Shown: positions 25,961-34,607, counted from the stretch's first letter. The stretch: DNA of 64,000 nucleotides from an uncultured Pelagibacteraceae bacterium (GCA_902581405.1 CACHOJ010000006.1:1-64000), one strand, 5' to 3'. The notes: generated by a model not told the origin, from the letters alone. Numbers and translations: made by a program.

Positions 25961-26695
25961 TTAATGGTGTAAATTTAATGCATCATTCAAATAAATGCAT
26001 GTTAAAATTGCAAATACATACGCTTGAAGAAAAGCAACTAATATCTCCAAACCTGTAAGTGCAACTGAAAAACTTAGTGGAAGCCACCCACCAACAATTC
26101 CTAAGCTAATAACAAAACCGCCAAATACCTTCATCATCGTATGACCAGCCATCATATTTGCGAAAAGTCTTACAGATAAGCTAATCGGTCGACTTAAATA
26201 TGAGATAATCTCAATAACAACTATTAACGGCAGCAATACCATTGGAACTCCACTAGGAACAAATAATTTTAAATATCCTAATCCATGTTTTATAAATCCA
26301 ATAATTGTAACTCCAATAAAGATAAAAGCTGCTAACACAAATGTAACTATTATATGACTTGTGACTGTAAACGCATAAGGTATCATTCCAAACATGTTAC
26401 AAAATAGAACAAACATAAATAGTGAGAAAATAAAAGAAAAGTATGGTTTTGCTTTTGATCCAGCTGTATCACTTATCATTTTGGCCACAAAGGTATAACT
26501 GAGTTCTGACAATAGTTGTAATTTGTCAGGTATTAAAGTTTTTTTCTTAGCACCTAAATTAAAAATTATTAAAATAGCTAATGAGCTTATAACCATAAAT
26601 AAACTTGCATTGGTGAAAGAAATATCAACAGAGCCTAATTTTATTTCCGGTCCAATCCTATAAACATTGAATTGGTACATTGGATTTGATGCCAT
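25961..26695 (-). CDS. atpB: ATP synthase F0 subunit a
   Basis: The 244-residue stator subunit that forms the proton half-channels. The essential arginine is in ISLSVRLFANMMAGHTMMKVFGG (about residues 171-193), and the C-terminal GLEILVAFLQAYVFAILTCIYLNDAL matches. Five or six membrane helices are visible, with FCNMFGMIPYAFTVTSHI in the middle. It is placed 9 nt after atpI and 17 nt before atpE. Confidence 0.97.
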   Translation of the reverse strand: MASNPMYQFNVYRIGPEIKLGSVDISFTNASLFMVISSLAILIIFNLGAKKKTLIPDKLQLLSELSYTFVAKMISDTAGSKAKPYFSFIFSLFMFVLFCNMFGMIPYAFTVTSHIIVTFVLAAFIFIGVTIIGFIKHGLGYLKLFVPSGVPMVLLPLIVVIEIISYLSRPISLSVRLFANMMAGHTMMKVFGGFVISLGIVGGWLPLSFSVALTGLEILVAFLQAYVFAILTCIYLNDALNLHH

Positions 26696-26704
26696 TATAT
26701 TCTC

Positions 26705-26983
26705 TTATTTATTCTGCATTTTTTTTGCTGATTTAATTACATTCATGATACCTGCAATTACTCCTACAAAAAAAAATATTAAAATTAACCAGGGCTTAGT
26801 ACCAAACCAATTGTCTAAAATAAACCCAATAATTGTCCCAACAGCTACCGCAGCAACTAATTCTGTACTCATCTTAAAAGCGTGGCCCATTCCTGACGTC
26901 TTAGGCTCTTTATTTTCTAAATATTTAGACTTTGCTCTATTTTTTGCACTTTTAAGGCGAGTTTTGAAATCCTCATCTTTCAT
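26705..26983 (-). CDS. atpI: ATP synthase accessory protein I
   Basis: A 92-residue protein with a charged N-terminal half and two membrane helices in the C-terminal half (LVAAVAVGTIIGFILDNWFGTKPWLILIFFFVGVIAGIMNVIKSAKK). This matches the AtpI/AtpQ family that assists assembly of the c-ring or Mg2+ supply. It opens the F0 operon, 4 nt downstream of smc, so F0 transcription may begin within or before smc. Confidence 0.88.
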   Translation of the reverse strand: MKDEDFKTRLKSAKNRAKSKYLENKEPKTSGMGHAFKMSTELVAAVAVGTIIGFILDNWFGTKPWLILIFFFVGVIAGIMNVIKSAKKMQNK

Positions 26984-26987
26984 TAGC

Positions 26988-29561
26988 CTAAGCTACCATG
27001 TCCTCAGCTTTTTGAAGGTCAACAGCAACTAGTTGACTTATCCCTTTCTCTGGCATTGTAACCCCATATAATCTATCCATTTTTGACATTGTTAATGCGT
27101 GGTGGGTTACTATTATGAATCTTGTGGAAGTAATTTTTGTTAACTCGTTTAGAAGATTACAAAATCTAGTGACGTTTGCATCATCAAGTGGAGCATCAAC
27201 TTCATCTAATACACAGATTGGTGAAGGATTAGTTAAAAACACAGCAAATATTAGAGATAATGCCGTTAAAGCCTGCTCACCTCCTGAAAGCAGAGTAATA
27301 GATTGAAGTCTTTTTCCGGGAGGACTTACTAGCATTTCTAAACCAGCATCTAAAGGATCATCTGAGTCTACTAATTCTAATTTTGCACTACCCCCATTAA
27401 ATAACTTTGTATAAACTTCATTAAACTTTCTATTTACTCTTTCAAAAGCATCTAAAAGTCTTTCCCGACCTTTTTGGTTCAGTTCTGTGATACTCTCTTT
27501 TAGTTTTAATATTGCTGTAACAAGATCCTGTCTGTCTTGTTCCATTTTTTTTATTTCAGTTTTATACTTTTCAGTTTCATCGTCAGCTCTTAAATTAACA
27601 GAACCAAGCTTTTCTCTTTCCCTTTTTTTTTCATCTAGTAGCTCCTCTTGAGTAACTAGATCTGGAAATTCATCACTTTTTTCAAGATTTGAATAATCAA
27701 GAATTTTACTTTCTTCTAAATTTAACTCTGTCATTACCCTTTCCAAAAGATCATTTCTTCTTTTATTTAAACCCTCTATGGTAGCTCCAGAGCTTGCTTT
27801 TTTTTCCCTTATTTCAATTGAGCTTTCTTTTGTATTATTTAGCTCAATTCTTATTTCTGCAATACTATTATCTATTTTTTCAACTAAAACTTCATTTTCA
27901 TTTTTTTCATTTTCTGAAATTCTTAAATTTTCAGAAATCTTTCCTTTTTTTTCTGCTTGTGATTGAGGTTGTTTTTCTAGCAAATTTAATTTTTCTTCTA
28001 ACTTATTTTTTCTAGTGTTTAATTCGTTAACCATTTTTTCAGAATTGGTCAATAAATTTTGCCAACTTTCAAATTCCTGATCAATAATATTTATTCTCTC
28101 TTTTCTTTTTACAGATTCTCTTTTTATATTTTGGTTTTTGCTATAAGTTTCTGCGTAATCATCTTGCAATTTTTTTATTTGATCACTTTTAGAAGTTAAG
28201 GTTGAAATAGTATTGTCACTTTCAAAATCTTTAACTTTCATAGTTAAATAAGATAAATTTATAATGCACTCGTCTAAAATTTTTAGTGTCTGGTGATTTC
28301 TATTTTCAGAAATTAATTTTTTAACTTCCTCAATTTGGTTTTTTATATTATTTATAATTTCATTATTTTTTTGTAATGACTCCGCACTAAAACTATCAAG
28401 CAATGCATCCATTCTCTCTTGTTCACTTTTTAATTTTGATTTTGAATTTTCTAGGTCTTGATTTGACAGCTTCTCAGTCTCGTAGTACTTTGAATCCGTT
28501 TCAATTAAAGTATTTCTTTCCTCTTTAAGTCTTTTTTCATTTGAATTAGCGTCAATTACAATACTTTTTTCTCTATCTATATCTTCGTCTATAACTTTAA
28601 TAGAATTTTTTATTGTATCTATTTCTTCGTTTATCCTAGTACTTTCTTCATCTAAAGCTTTAAGCTCAAGATTTAATCTTTGTATCTTAGACAAATTCTC
28701 AATATTCTTTTGTCTAATTGGTTCTACTCTTTCAAGTTCGTTTTTAATTTTAGTTTCTAACTCATTAATTTTTTTATTAAATTCCTCTACTTTAGTATCT
28801 GCTTCGGTATTTACTTCATTTTCTAAACTAATTTCTTTATCAATTTCTATAAGTCTTAAATAATATAGACCCGCCTCTACTTTTTTGATTTCTTCAGAAA
28901 TTAATTTATATTTTGCTGCTTCTTCAGCTTGTTTTTCTAAACTTGCAAGTTGTCTTTCTTGCTGTCGTCTAAGCTCATCTGCTCTTTTGAGATTATTTTC
29001 TGCTGCTCCTAATCTGATTTCAGCCTCATGTCTTCTTACATGAAGTCCTGCTATTCCAGCAGCTTCTTCAAGTATTGCTCTTCTATCAGATGGTTTTGCA
29101 GTAACTAATGCTCCTATTCTTCCTTGACTTATTAATGATGGTGAATGAGCTCCAGTGGATAGATCTGCAAAAAACATTTGCGCATCCTTTGCCCTAACTT
29201 CTTTGTTGTTTATGTAAAACTTTGACCCTTTATCTTTTTCAATTTTTCTTCGAATTTCTATTTCATCCAATTCGTTATATTGATGAGGGCCATCTTTATT
29301 TTCATTATTTAAACTTAAAACTACTTCAGCAATATTCTTTGATGGTTTATTTGACGTACCTGAAAATATAACATCTTCCATCCCTGAACCTCGCATACTT
29401 TTTGCCGAGGTTTCTCCCATGCACCACCTAAGTGACTCAACTATATTTGATTTGCCACAACCGTTAGGCCCGACAATACCAGTGAGCCCTTTTTCAATAA
29501 GAAAATTTGTTTTCTCTGCAAATGACTTAAAGCCATTTAATTGGATTTTTTTAAACTCCAT
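26988..29561 (-). CDS. smc: Chromosome segregation ATPase Smc, short form without visible hinge
   Basis: An 857-residue Smc. The N-terminal head has Walker A GIVGPNGCGKSNIVE (about residues 28-42), SAKSMRGSGMEDVIFSGT and SLISQGRIGALVTAKPSDRRAILEEAAGIAGL. The C-terminal head has LLSGGEQALTALSL (about 757) and Walker B PICVLDEVDAPLDDANV. Between them everything is charged heptad-like coiled coil; the glycine-rich globular hinge seen in Smc is not recognisable. Usual length is 1,150-1,190. The head motifs are intact and the frame is unbroken, so it looks functional rather than decayed. It follows dsbA by 8 nt and precedes atpI. Confidence 0.9.
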   Translation of the reverse strand: MEFKKIQLNGFKSFAEKTNFLIEKGLTGIVGPNGCGKSNIVESLRWCMGETSAKSMRGSGMEDVIFSGTSNKPSKNIAEVVLSLNNENKDGPHQYNELDEIEIRRKIEKDKGSKFYINNKEVRAKDAQMFFADLSTGAHSPSLISQGRIGALVTAKPSDRRAILEEAAGIAGLHVRRHEAEIRLGAAENNLKRADELRRQQERQLASLEKQAEEAAKYKLISEEIKKVEAGLYYLRLIEIDKEISLENEVNTEADTKVEEFNKKINELETKIKNELERVEPIRQKNIENLSKIQRLNLELKALDEESTRINEEIDTIKNSIKVIDEDIDREKSIVIDANSNEKRLKEERNTLIETDSKYYETEKLSNQDLENSKSKLKSEQERMDALLDSFSAESLQKNNEIINNIKNQIEEVKKLISENRNHQTLKILDECIINLSYLTMKVKDFESDNTISTLTSKSDQIKKLQDDYAETYSKNQNIKRESVKRKERINIIDQEFESWQNLLTNSEKMVNELNTRKNKLEEKLNLLEKQPQSQAEKKGKISENLRISENEKNENEVLVEKIDNSIAEIRIELNNTKESSIEIREKKASSGATIEGLNKRRNDLLERVMTELNLEESKILDYSNLEKSDEFPDLVTQEELLDEKKREREKLGSVNLRADDETEKYKTEIKKMEQDRQDLVTAILKLKESITELNQKGRERLLDAFERVNRKFNEVYTKLFNGGSAKLELVDSDDPLDAGLEMLVSPPGKRLQSITLLSGGEQALTALSLIFAVFLTNPSPICVLDEVDAPLDDANVTRFCNLLNELTKITSTRFIIVTHHALTMSKMDRLYGVTMPEKGISQLVAVDLQKAEDMVA

Positions 29562-29569
29562 CCAATGAG

Positions 29570-30151
29570 TTATATCAGTTTTTCAATATATTTTTTTAAT
29601 TTTTTATAGTTTTTAGGATTTTCGAACTTTTCACCGTTGATTATAAGTGTTGGAGTTGCCTCTATTTTGAAGTTTTTTGCCCCATCGATTCGGTCTTCTA
29701 AAATAAAATCTTCAATTTTTGAGTTGGCAATACAATTATCAAAATTTAATTTAAAACCAGATTCTTGAACTACTCTTTTTAAATTTTTATTGAGATCCTC
29801 AATTGTACTTCCTCTTACCCAGCTACTTTGATTGTTGTATAAGTGATGAAGTATTTCTGATTTTCCGTCATTCCTACAATGAGCTATTTTTGCTGCATTA
29901 AATGCAGCTATATCTAGAGGAAAATTTCTATATTCAATCGAAATTAAATTTTTATCTATAAAATCAGTTTTTAGCTTTGGATAAATGTCTCTATGAAAAT
30001 CTCCACAATGACTACAAGTCAAAGACTCGAACACCACAAGTTTTACTTTTGCATCAACATTGCCGTCTTTAATATGTTTAATTTCTGCTGTTGCGTTAAA
30101 ACTAATAAAAAATATCGATATTATGAACGTTTGTATTAATATTTTTTTCAT
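29570..30151 (-). CDS. DsbA family thiol-disulfide oxidoreductase
   Basis: A periplasmic thioredoxin-fold protein of 193 residues. A signal peptide (MKKILIQTFIISIFFISFNATAE) precedes the active site SLTCSHCGDFH (CSHC, about residues 46-49). The cis-proline loop is IEATPTLIINGEKF. A further cysteine pair lies at KIAHCRNDG and FDNCIANS. It probably introduces disulfides in exported proteins. It couples to the DciA gene through a 4-bp ATGA overlap; DUF721-dsbA-smc next to mutY is a familiar alphaproteobacterial order. Confidence 0.92.
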   Translation of the reverse strand: MKKILIQTFIISIFFISFNATAEIKHIKDGNVDAKVKLVVFESLTCSHCGDFHRDIYPKLKTDFIDKNLISIEYRNFPLDIAAFNAAKIAHCRNDGKSEILHHLYNNQSSWVRGSTIEDLNKNLKRVVQESGFKLNFDNCIANSKIEDFILEDRIDGAKNFKIEATPTLIINGEKFENPKNYKKLKKYIEKLI

Positions 30152-30627
30152 CTTGTTTTAAATATTTTATTTAACTCTAATAGAGATTGTTTAATTCTAT
30201 CATTCTTAATATTGGTAATCTTCTTAATATTTTTGCTATTTGTCGCATTATTAATTTTATTATCTCTAGTTTTTTTGAATTCTCCCTCAAAGGTCTTTAA
30301 CCTTATATTATCGACCACATTATAACCAAAAAAAATATTTATTTTTTTTAAAATTTCTTTCTTAGAATATTCTAGTTCAACTTCATTTCCTCTTTTAACC
30401 ATTATACTTAAATAGCTTCCATTTAATTTTGAGTTTTTATAAGAAATTGGATAGCAAACATTAAATAATTCTTTGCCAACAAGAAATTTCCAATTATCTA
30501 AAGTATTTGAATAAATTTGTCCTTTTTTATTCAATATTCTTTTTGCTTCTTGGGGCAATGTATCTTTAAAAGATCTTAGTCCTTGAACAGATTTATTTCT
30601 CTGCTTAGTATTATATTTAAAATTCAT
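30148..30627 (-). CDS. DciA-like (DUF721) protein
   Basis: About 159 residues from the ATG at 30627. The DUF721 core runs through LRSFKDTLPQEAKRILNKKGQIYSNTLDNWKFLVGKELFNVCYPISYK, followed by YLSIMVKRGNEVELEYSKKEILKKINIFFGYNVVDNIRLKTFEG. DciA proteins help load the replicative helicase DnaB in bacteria lacking DnaC; that role here is by family. The C-terminal third is Lys/Asn-rich and probably disordered. The track's TTG start is rejected because the ATG abuts the mutY ATG exactly. Confidence 0.78.
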   Translation of the reverse strand: MNFKYNTKQRNKSVQGLRSFKDTLPQEAKRILNKKGQIYSNTLDNWKFLVGKELFNVCYPISYKNSKLNGSYLSIMVKRGNEVELEYSKKEILKKINIFFGYNVVDNIRLKTFEGEFKKTRDNKINNATNSKNIKKITNIKNDRIKQSLLELNKIFKTR

Positions 30628-31614
30628 ATGACAAATCAAAACATACCAAATAAAATTTTAAAATGGTACGACAATAATAAAAGAAATCTTCCTTGGCGAA
30701 AAAAAGTCTCTAAAAGTCAAAAAGAATATTCTACTTTAGTAAGTGAATTTATGTTGCAACAGACTCAAGTAAAAACAGTAATCCCATATTTTGAAAATTT
30801 TACCACGAAAATCCCAGATTTAATAAGTTTATCAAAAGTTAGAGATGCTAAATTGATGAAATGTTGGGAGGGTTTAGGATATTATTCAAGAGCAAAAAAT
30901 CTAAAAAAAACAGCAAAAATAATTATAAATAAATTTAAGGGAAAGCTTCCAAATAATGAGGAAGGTTTAAAATCGCTACCTGGGATAGGAGATTATACTG
31001 CAAAAGCTATTATGGCAATTGCATTCAACAATAAAATAATCCCACTAGATGGAAATGTTGAAAGAGTTTTGAAAAGAGTATTTTATTTAAAAAAAGAAAA
31101 AGAAATTTCTAAAGAGAATTTACATAAAAAAAAATCTTTTTTTGGGGAAACAAACAGAGCTAGTGATTATGCTCAAGCCATAATGGAAATAGGCGCATTA
31201 ATTTGTAAACCAACAAAACCAATTTGTAATCAATGTCCAATTTCTAGAGATTGTAAATCTTTTAAAAAAAACGATTTTCAGATTGTAAAAATAAATAAAT
31301 TTAATAAACAAATATTTTTTGAGGCAAATATTTTTCAAAATAAAAAGAATAATTATTACCTTTTAAAAAACAGAAAATTTAATTTTTTAAAGGATATGCC
31401 TATATTTCCAATGAATGAGATAACTAAAATAAAATTTAGAAAACACGTGGGAAAAAGGATCAATATAAAAATGTCTAATATGGATATGAGAATTGCAATT
31501 ACGATGAAAAATAATTTACCAGAAAAGAAAAATGGTTTTTTTGTTGATGTAAAAGACTTAACTAATTTGACTTTACCTTCATTTACAAAGAAAATAATTA
31601 ATACTATCAGATAA
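30628..31614 (+). CDS. mutY: A/G-specific adenine glycosylase
   Basis: MutY removes adenine mispaired with 8-oxoguanine. From the ATG at 30628 it has about 328 residues. EFMLQQTQVKTVIPYFENF holds the catalytic glutamate, LKSLPGIGDYTAKAIMAIAF is the helix-hairpin-helix, PLDGNVERVLKRVF carries the catalytic aspartate, and CKPTKPICNQCPISRDC (C-x6-C-x2-C-x5-C) binds the [4Fe-4S] cluster. A reduced C-terminal NUDIX-like domain follows. The track start at 30583 (TTG) would overlap the divergent gene. The ATG shares a CATATG palindrome with that gene. Confidence 0.94.
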   Translation: MTNQNIPNKILKWYDNNKRNLPWRKKVSKSQKEYSTLVSEFMLQQTQVKTVIPYFENFTTKIPDLISLSKVRDAKLMKCWEGLGYYSRAKNLKKTAKIIINKFKGKLPNNEEGLKSLPGIGDYTAKAIMAIAFNNKIIPLDGNVERVLKRVFYLKKEKEISKENLHKKKSFFGETNRASDYAQAIMEIGALICKPTKPICNQCPISRDCKSFKKNDFQIVKINKFNKQIFFEANIFQNKKNNYYLLKNRKFNFLKDMPIFPMNEITKIKFRKHVGKRINIKMSNMDMRIAITMKNNLPEKKNGFFVDVKDLTNLTLPSFTKKIINTIR

Positions 31615-31618
31615 ATTA

Positions 31619-32749
31619 ATGAAAAAAATTGCAATAATTGGTGGAGGAATATCGGGGTTATATTTTGCAAATATTTTAAATAGTGAAAAAAATTTTGAAT
31701 ACAAAATATTTGAAAAAAAAAATAATTTTAATTTCCAAGATGGTTATGGAATTCAACTATCAGTAAATAGTATTAAGTTATTGAATAACATAGGATTTAA
31801 AAATCTACCTGCATCTGAAGTTAGCTTTCCGTCAAAAGTGAATTTCATACAAGCAAATAACTCTAAAAAAATTTGCGATATAGACCTTACACAATTTAAT
31901 GATCCATTAAATCGATACACAACACTAAAAAGATCAACATTATTAGAATTTTTATTTAAGAATGTGCCTGAAAATCAGATTAAATTTAATTCAAATATAA
32001 CAAAAATAGAAAAGGCGAATGGCTTCAGAATTACTTTGGATGAAAATACACATGAGGAATTTGATTATTTGATAATTGCTGATGGTATTTTTTCAAAAAC
32101 GAAGTCATTGATATTGAATGATATTACAAATCCAAAATATAACTTTAATGTCGCTCTTAGAGGTAAGTTAAGGGGTGATTATGGTAGTAATATTTCTATT
32201 TATATGGCATCAAACAGTCATTATGTGATCTATCCGATAAACCAAAATAATGAATATAATTTTGTAGCTATCATAAAAAAAAAATTATCATCAGATGAGC
32301 TAAGAAATTATGATTTATTTAAATCTAATGAGTTTTTAAGCTCTTTAAGATCAAATTTACAAAAAACATCACAAATAAGCTTTGGAAATTTAAGTGAATT
32401 AAAATCTTTTCCTGTTTACGTAAGCAGCAAATTTCCGAGTTTAAATGAACAAAATATATTTTTATCCGGTGATGCTCTGTTCACTTTCCCACCATCATTT
32501 GCTCAAGGTGCGTCCCAAAGTATTGAGACCGCAAACGATATATTAAAAAGTATTTTAAATGGTTCAACTGAATACTATCAAAAAAGAATTGAAAATATTT
32601 CCTCTATAAATGACAAATCAAAATTTAACCATTTTTCATTCCATTTATCAAATCCTTTAAGTGTCTTTATTAGAAATAATATTTTGAAGTTTCTCTCAAA
32701 AAATAAAACATTTCTTGAAAATTATTTGGGTAAAATTTATAGATCTTAA
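31619..32749 (+). CDS. FAD-dependent monooxygenase (aromatic hydroxylase-like)
   Basis: A 376-residue flavoprotein of the p-hydroxybenzoate hydroxylase superfamily. It has the N-terminal GxGxxG site MKKIAIIGGGISGLYFANIL, a DG-type motif in EFDYLIIADGIFSKTKSLI and the second FAD motif NIFLSGDALFTFPPSFAQGASQSIETANDIL (about residues 280-310). Possible roles include ubiquinone-ring hydroxylation or salicylate-type hydroxylation; the sequence does not decide. It starts 4 nt after mutY and shares the TTAA palindrome stop with ccrM. Confidence 0.8.
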   Translation: MKKIAIIGGGISGLYFANILNSEKNFEYKIFEKKNNFNFQDGYGIQLSVNSIKLLNNIGFKNLPASEVSFPSKVNFIQANNSKKICDIDLTQFNDPLNRYTTLKRSTLLEFLFKNVPENQIKFNSNITKIEKANGFRITLDENTHEEFDYLIIADGIFSKTKSLILNDITNPKYNFNVALRGKLRGDYGSNISIYMASNSHYVIYPINQNNEYNFVAIIKKKLSSDELRNYDLFKSNEFLSSLRSNLQKTSQISFGNLSELKSFPVYVSSKFPSLNEQNIFLSGDALFTFPPSFAQGASQSIETANDILKSILNGSTEYYQKRIENISSINDKSKFNHFSFHLSNPLSVFIRNNILKFLSKNKTFLENYLGKIYRS

Positions 32750-33819
32750 TTTGTAGGTCTTAGTCTTTGTCGTAAATCATCAATTGGCTTTAAAGAATTT
32801 CCAGATTTATAATGCCAAAATGTCCATCCATTACAACTTTCTGCACCAATAATTTTTGCTGCCACTTTATGGATTGATCCTTCTGATTGTTGATATTTTA
32901 TACTACCATCTATCATAATTTTTGCATTTACTTTTTTCTTTTGGTCATAAATTTCTGTTCCAGGTTTAATCAGACCCATTTCAACTAATGATCCGAAAGG
33001 AATTCTTGGTTTAGTTCTGTTATTTTGTAAAGTATCTAGATATTCATCTTTTATGATATTTGTATTCTCTAATCTTTTCTTAGCAGCATCGAAATAATAT
33101 TTTTCTTTTTCAATTCCAAAATAATTTCTACCTAATTTTTTTGAAACAACAGCTGTAGTACCGGATCCTAAAAATGGATCCAAAATGAAATCATTTTTGT
33201 TTGATGAAGCTAATATTATTCTATGAATTAAAGACTCTGGCTTTTGTGTAGAATGAACTTTTTTTCCATTTTTTTTTAATCTTTCTTTTCCATTACAGAT
33301 TGGGAAATTCCATGTGGATCTCATCTGCAGGTCATCATTTAAACATTTTAATGATTGATAATTAAAAGTATATTTGGATTCTTCGCTTTTTGAGGCCCAA
33401 ATAATCGTTTCATGTGCATTGGTAAACCTCGTTCCTCTAAAATTTGGCATTGGGTTATTTTTATTCCAAATTACATCATTTAGTATCCAAAAACCCAGAT
33501 TTTGGATCGTAGTACCAACTCTAAATATATTGTGGTAGCTACCTATAGCCCAAATTGTTCCATCCTTTTTTAAAATTCTTTTACATTCTTTTAACCACTC
33601 AAAAGTAAATTCATCATAGCTTTTAAAACTTTCAAATTGATCCCATTTATCATTAACAGCATCCACTTTAGATCTATCCGGTCTTCTTAATTCTTTTTTT
33701 AATTGAAGGTTATAGGGAGGGTCAGCGAAAATAAGATCAAAAGTTTCGTCAGGAATTTTTTTTAATTCCTTTAAACTGTCTCCATTAATAATTTTATTTT
33801 TTAAAGTTTTAACACTCAT
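32746..33819 (-). CDS. ccrM: Cell-cycle regulated adenine DNA methyltransferase (CcrM type, GANTC)
   Basis: A 357-residue beta-class N6-adenine methyltransferase. Motif IV LIFADPPYNLQL (about residues 30-41) precedes motif I DPFLGSGTTAVVSKKLGRNYFGIE (about residues 215-238), the CcrM order. The C-terminal roughly 95 residues (GSLVEMGLIKPGTEIYDQKKKVNAKIMIDGS...SCNGWTFWHYKSG) form the extra domain seen in CcrM. The length is that of CcrM (358). There is no restriction partner, so it is a solitary regulator of replication and transcription. Two GANTC sites lie in its own upstream region. Confidence 0.93.
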   Translation of the reverse strand: MSVKTLKNKIINGDSLKELKKIPDETFDLIFADPPYNLQLKKELRRPDRSKVDAVNDKWDQFESFKSYDEFTFEWLKECKRILKKDGTIWAIGSYHNIFRVGTTIQNLGFWILNDVIWNKNNPMPNFRGTRFTNAHETIIWASKSEESKYTFNYQSLKCLNDDLQMRSTWNFPICNGKERLKKNGKKVHSTQKPESLIHRIILASSNKNDFILDPFLGSGTTAVVSKKLGRNYFGIEKEKYYFDAAKKRLENTNIIKDEYLDTLQNNRTKPRIPFGSLVEMGLIKPGTEIYDQKKKVNAKIMIDGSIKYQQSEGSIHKVAAKIIGAESCNGWTFWHYKSGNSLKPIDDLRQRLRPTN

Positions 33820-33836
33820 TTTTTAAATATTAATTA

Positions 33837-33853
33837 GACTCCAGAGAAGAGTC
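33837..33853. promoter_or_regulatory. Two GANTC sites in inverted orientation upstream of ccrM
   Basis: GACTC-cagagaa-GAGTC places two sites for the expected CcrM target GANTC 17 nt upstream of the ccrM ATG, as 5-bp inverted arms with a 7-nt spacer. In Caulobacter the ccrM promoter also contains GANTC sites and is shut off by methylation. Autoregulation here is inference. Confidence 0.55.
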
Positions 33854-33894
33854 CGCGTCAACCTGTGATTGAATTATTTTGAGACTACTTGTTG

Positions 33895-34473
33895 CTATTT
33901 TTTTTTAAGACTCAATATGTTGTGTATTGGACTGAATGTTTTGCGATGAAACCTAGTTATTCCATATTTTCTAATAGCGTTAGTATGATCTTTGGTTCCA
34001 TAACCTGCATTTGAGTCCCATTTGTATTTTTTGAAACTTTCTGACATTTTGAGTATCAGTTTATCTCTTGATACTTTTGCAACAATTGATGCTGCAGATA
34101 TCTCTTTTATTTTTTGATCTCCTTTGATTACTGTTTTTGTAATGTAATTATTCAAATCTGGGGATTTATTTCCATCAACAAGTACTAAATTTGGTTTAAC
34201 TTTTAGTTTTTTTATTGCTCTCTTCATAGCTAATAGACTTGCATTTAATATATTAAGTCTTTCTATTTCTCTAATTGATGCTGATCCAATAGCCCAAATA
34301 GAATTTTTTTTTATATACTTAGATAATTTTTCTCTCTCAATTTTTTTCAGTTTTTTAGAGTCTTTAATTTCTTTTTTATTTATTTTAGGATTAAATATAA
34401 CCGCTGCAGCATAAACTGGACCAATCAAACTACCTCTACCAACTTCGTCAACACCAGCAACAATTTTTTTCAT
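33895..34473 (-). CDS. rnhB: Ribonuclease HII
   Basis: A 192-residue enzyme that nicks DNA at embedded ribonucleotides. The metal-binding residues are in VAGVDEVGRGSLIGPVYAAAVIF (Asp, Glu), NLVLVDGNKSPDL and EISAASIVAKVSRD. GYGTKDHTNAIRKYGITRFHRKTFSPI is the family C-terminus. Its ATG overlaps the stop of the 45-residue ORF upstream (ATGA), so translation is coupled. A 75-bp gap with the GANTC pair separates it from ccrM downstream. Confidence 0.95.
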   Translation of the reverse strand: MKKIVAGVDEVGRGSLIGPVYAAAVIFNPKINKKEIKDSKKLKKIEREKLSKYIKKNSIWAIGSASIREIERLNILNASLLAMKRAIKKLKVKPNLVLVDGNKSPDLNNYITKTVIKGDQKIKEISAASIVAKVSRDKLILKMSESFKKYKWDSNAGYGTKDHTNAIRKYGITRFHRKTFSPIHNILSLKKK

Positions 34474-34607
34474 TGAGCTATAAAAAAATGATACAAAAAT
34501 ATTCCGATAATTAATCCTTTAATGAATATGATCCGCAATAATCCATAATTAGAAATATTAAGTTTTTCTTTCCACCAACTTATATATTTTTTATGTATTT
34601 CTATCAT
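34470..34607 (-). CDS. 45-residue single-helix membrane protein, unknown (absent from ORF track)
   Basis: A short ORF of 45 codons plus stop: a charged N-terminus (MIEIHKKYISWWKEKLN) followed by one hydrophobic helix (about residues 23-43) and AQ at the end. Its ATG lies 7 nt after the UDG stop and its TGA overlaps the rnhB ATG as ATGA. No other ORF fills this interval, and tight coupling on both sides is what a real gene would show in this compact genome. The family is not recognised; function unknown. Confidence 0.6.
   Translation of the reverse strand: MIEIHKKYISWWKEKLNISNYGLLRIIFIKGLIIGIFLYHFFIAQ

Noticed and set aside
30583-30627. Upstream TTG start for mutY in the ORF track
   Set aside because: It would overlap the divergent DciA gene and adds residues before the family's usual start; the ATG at 30628 is better placed.
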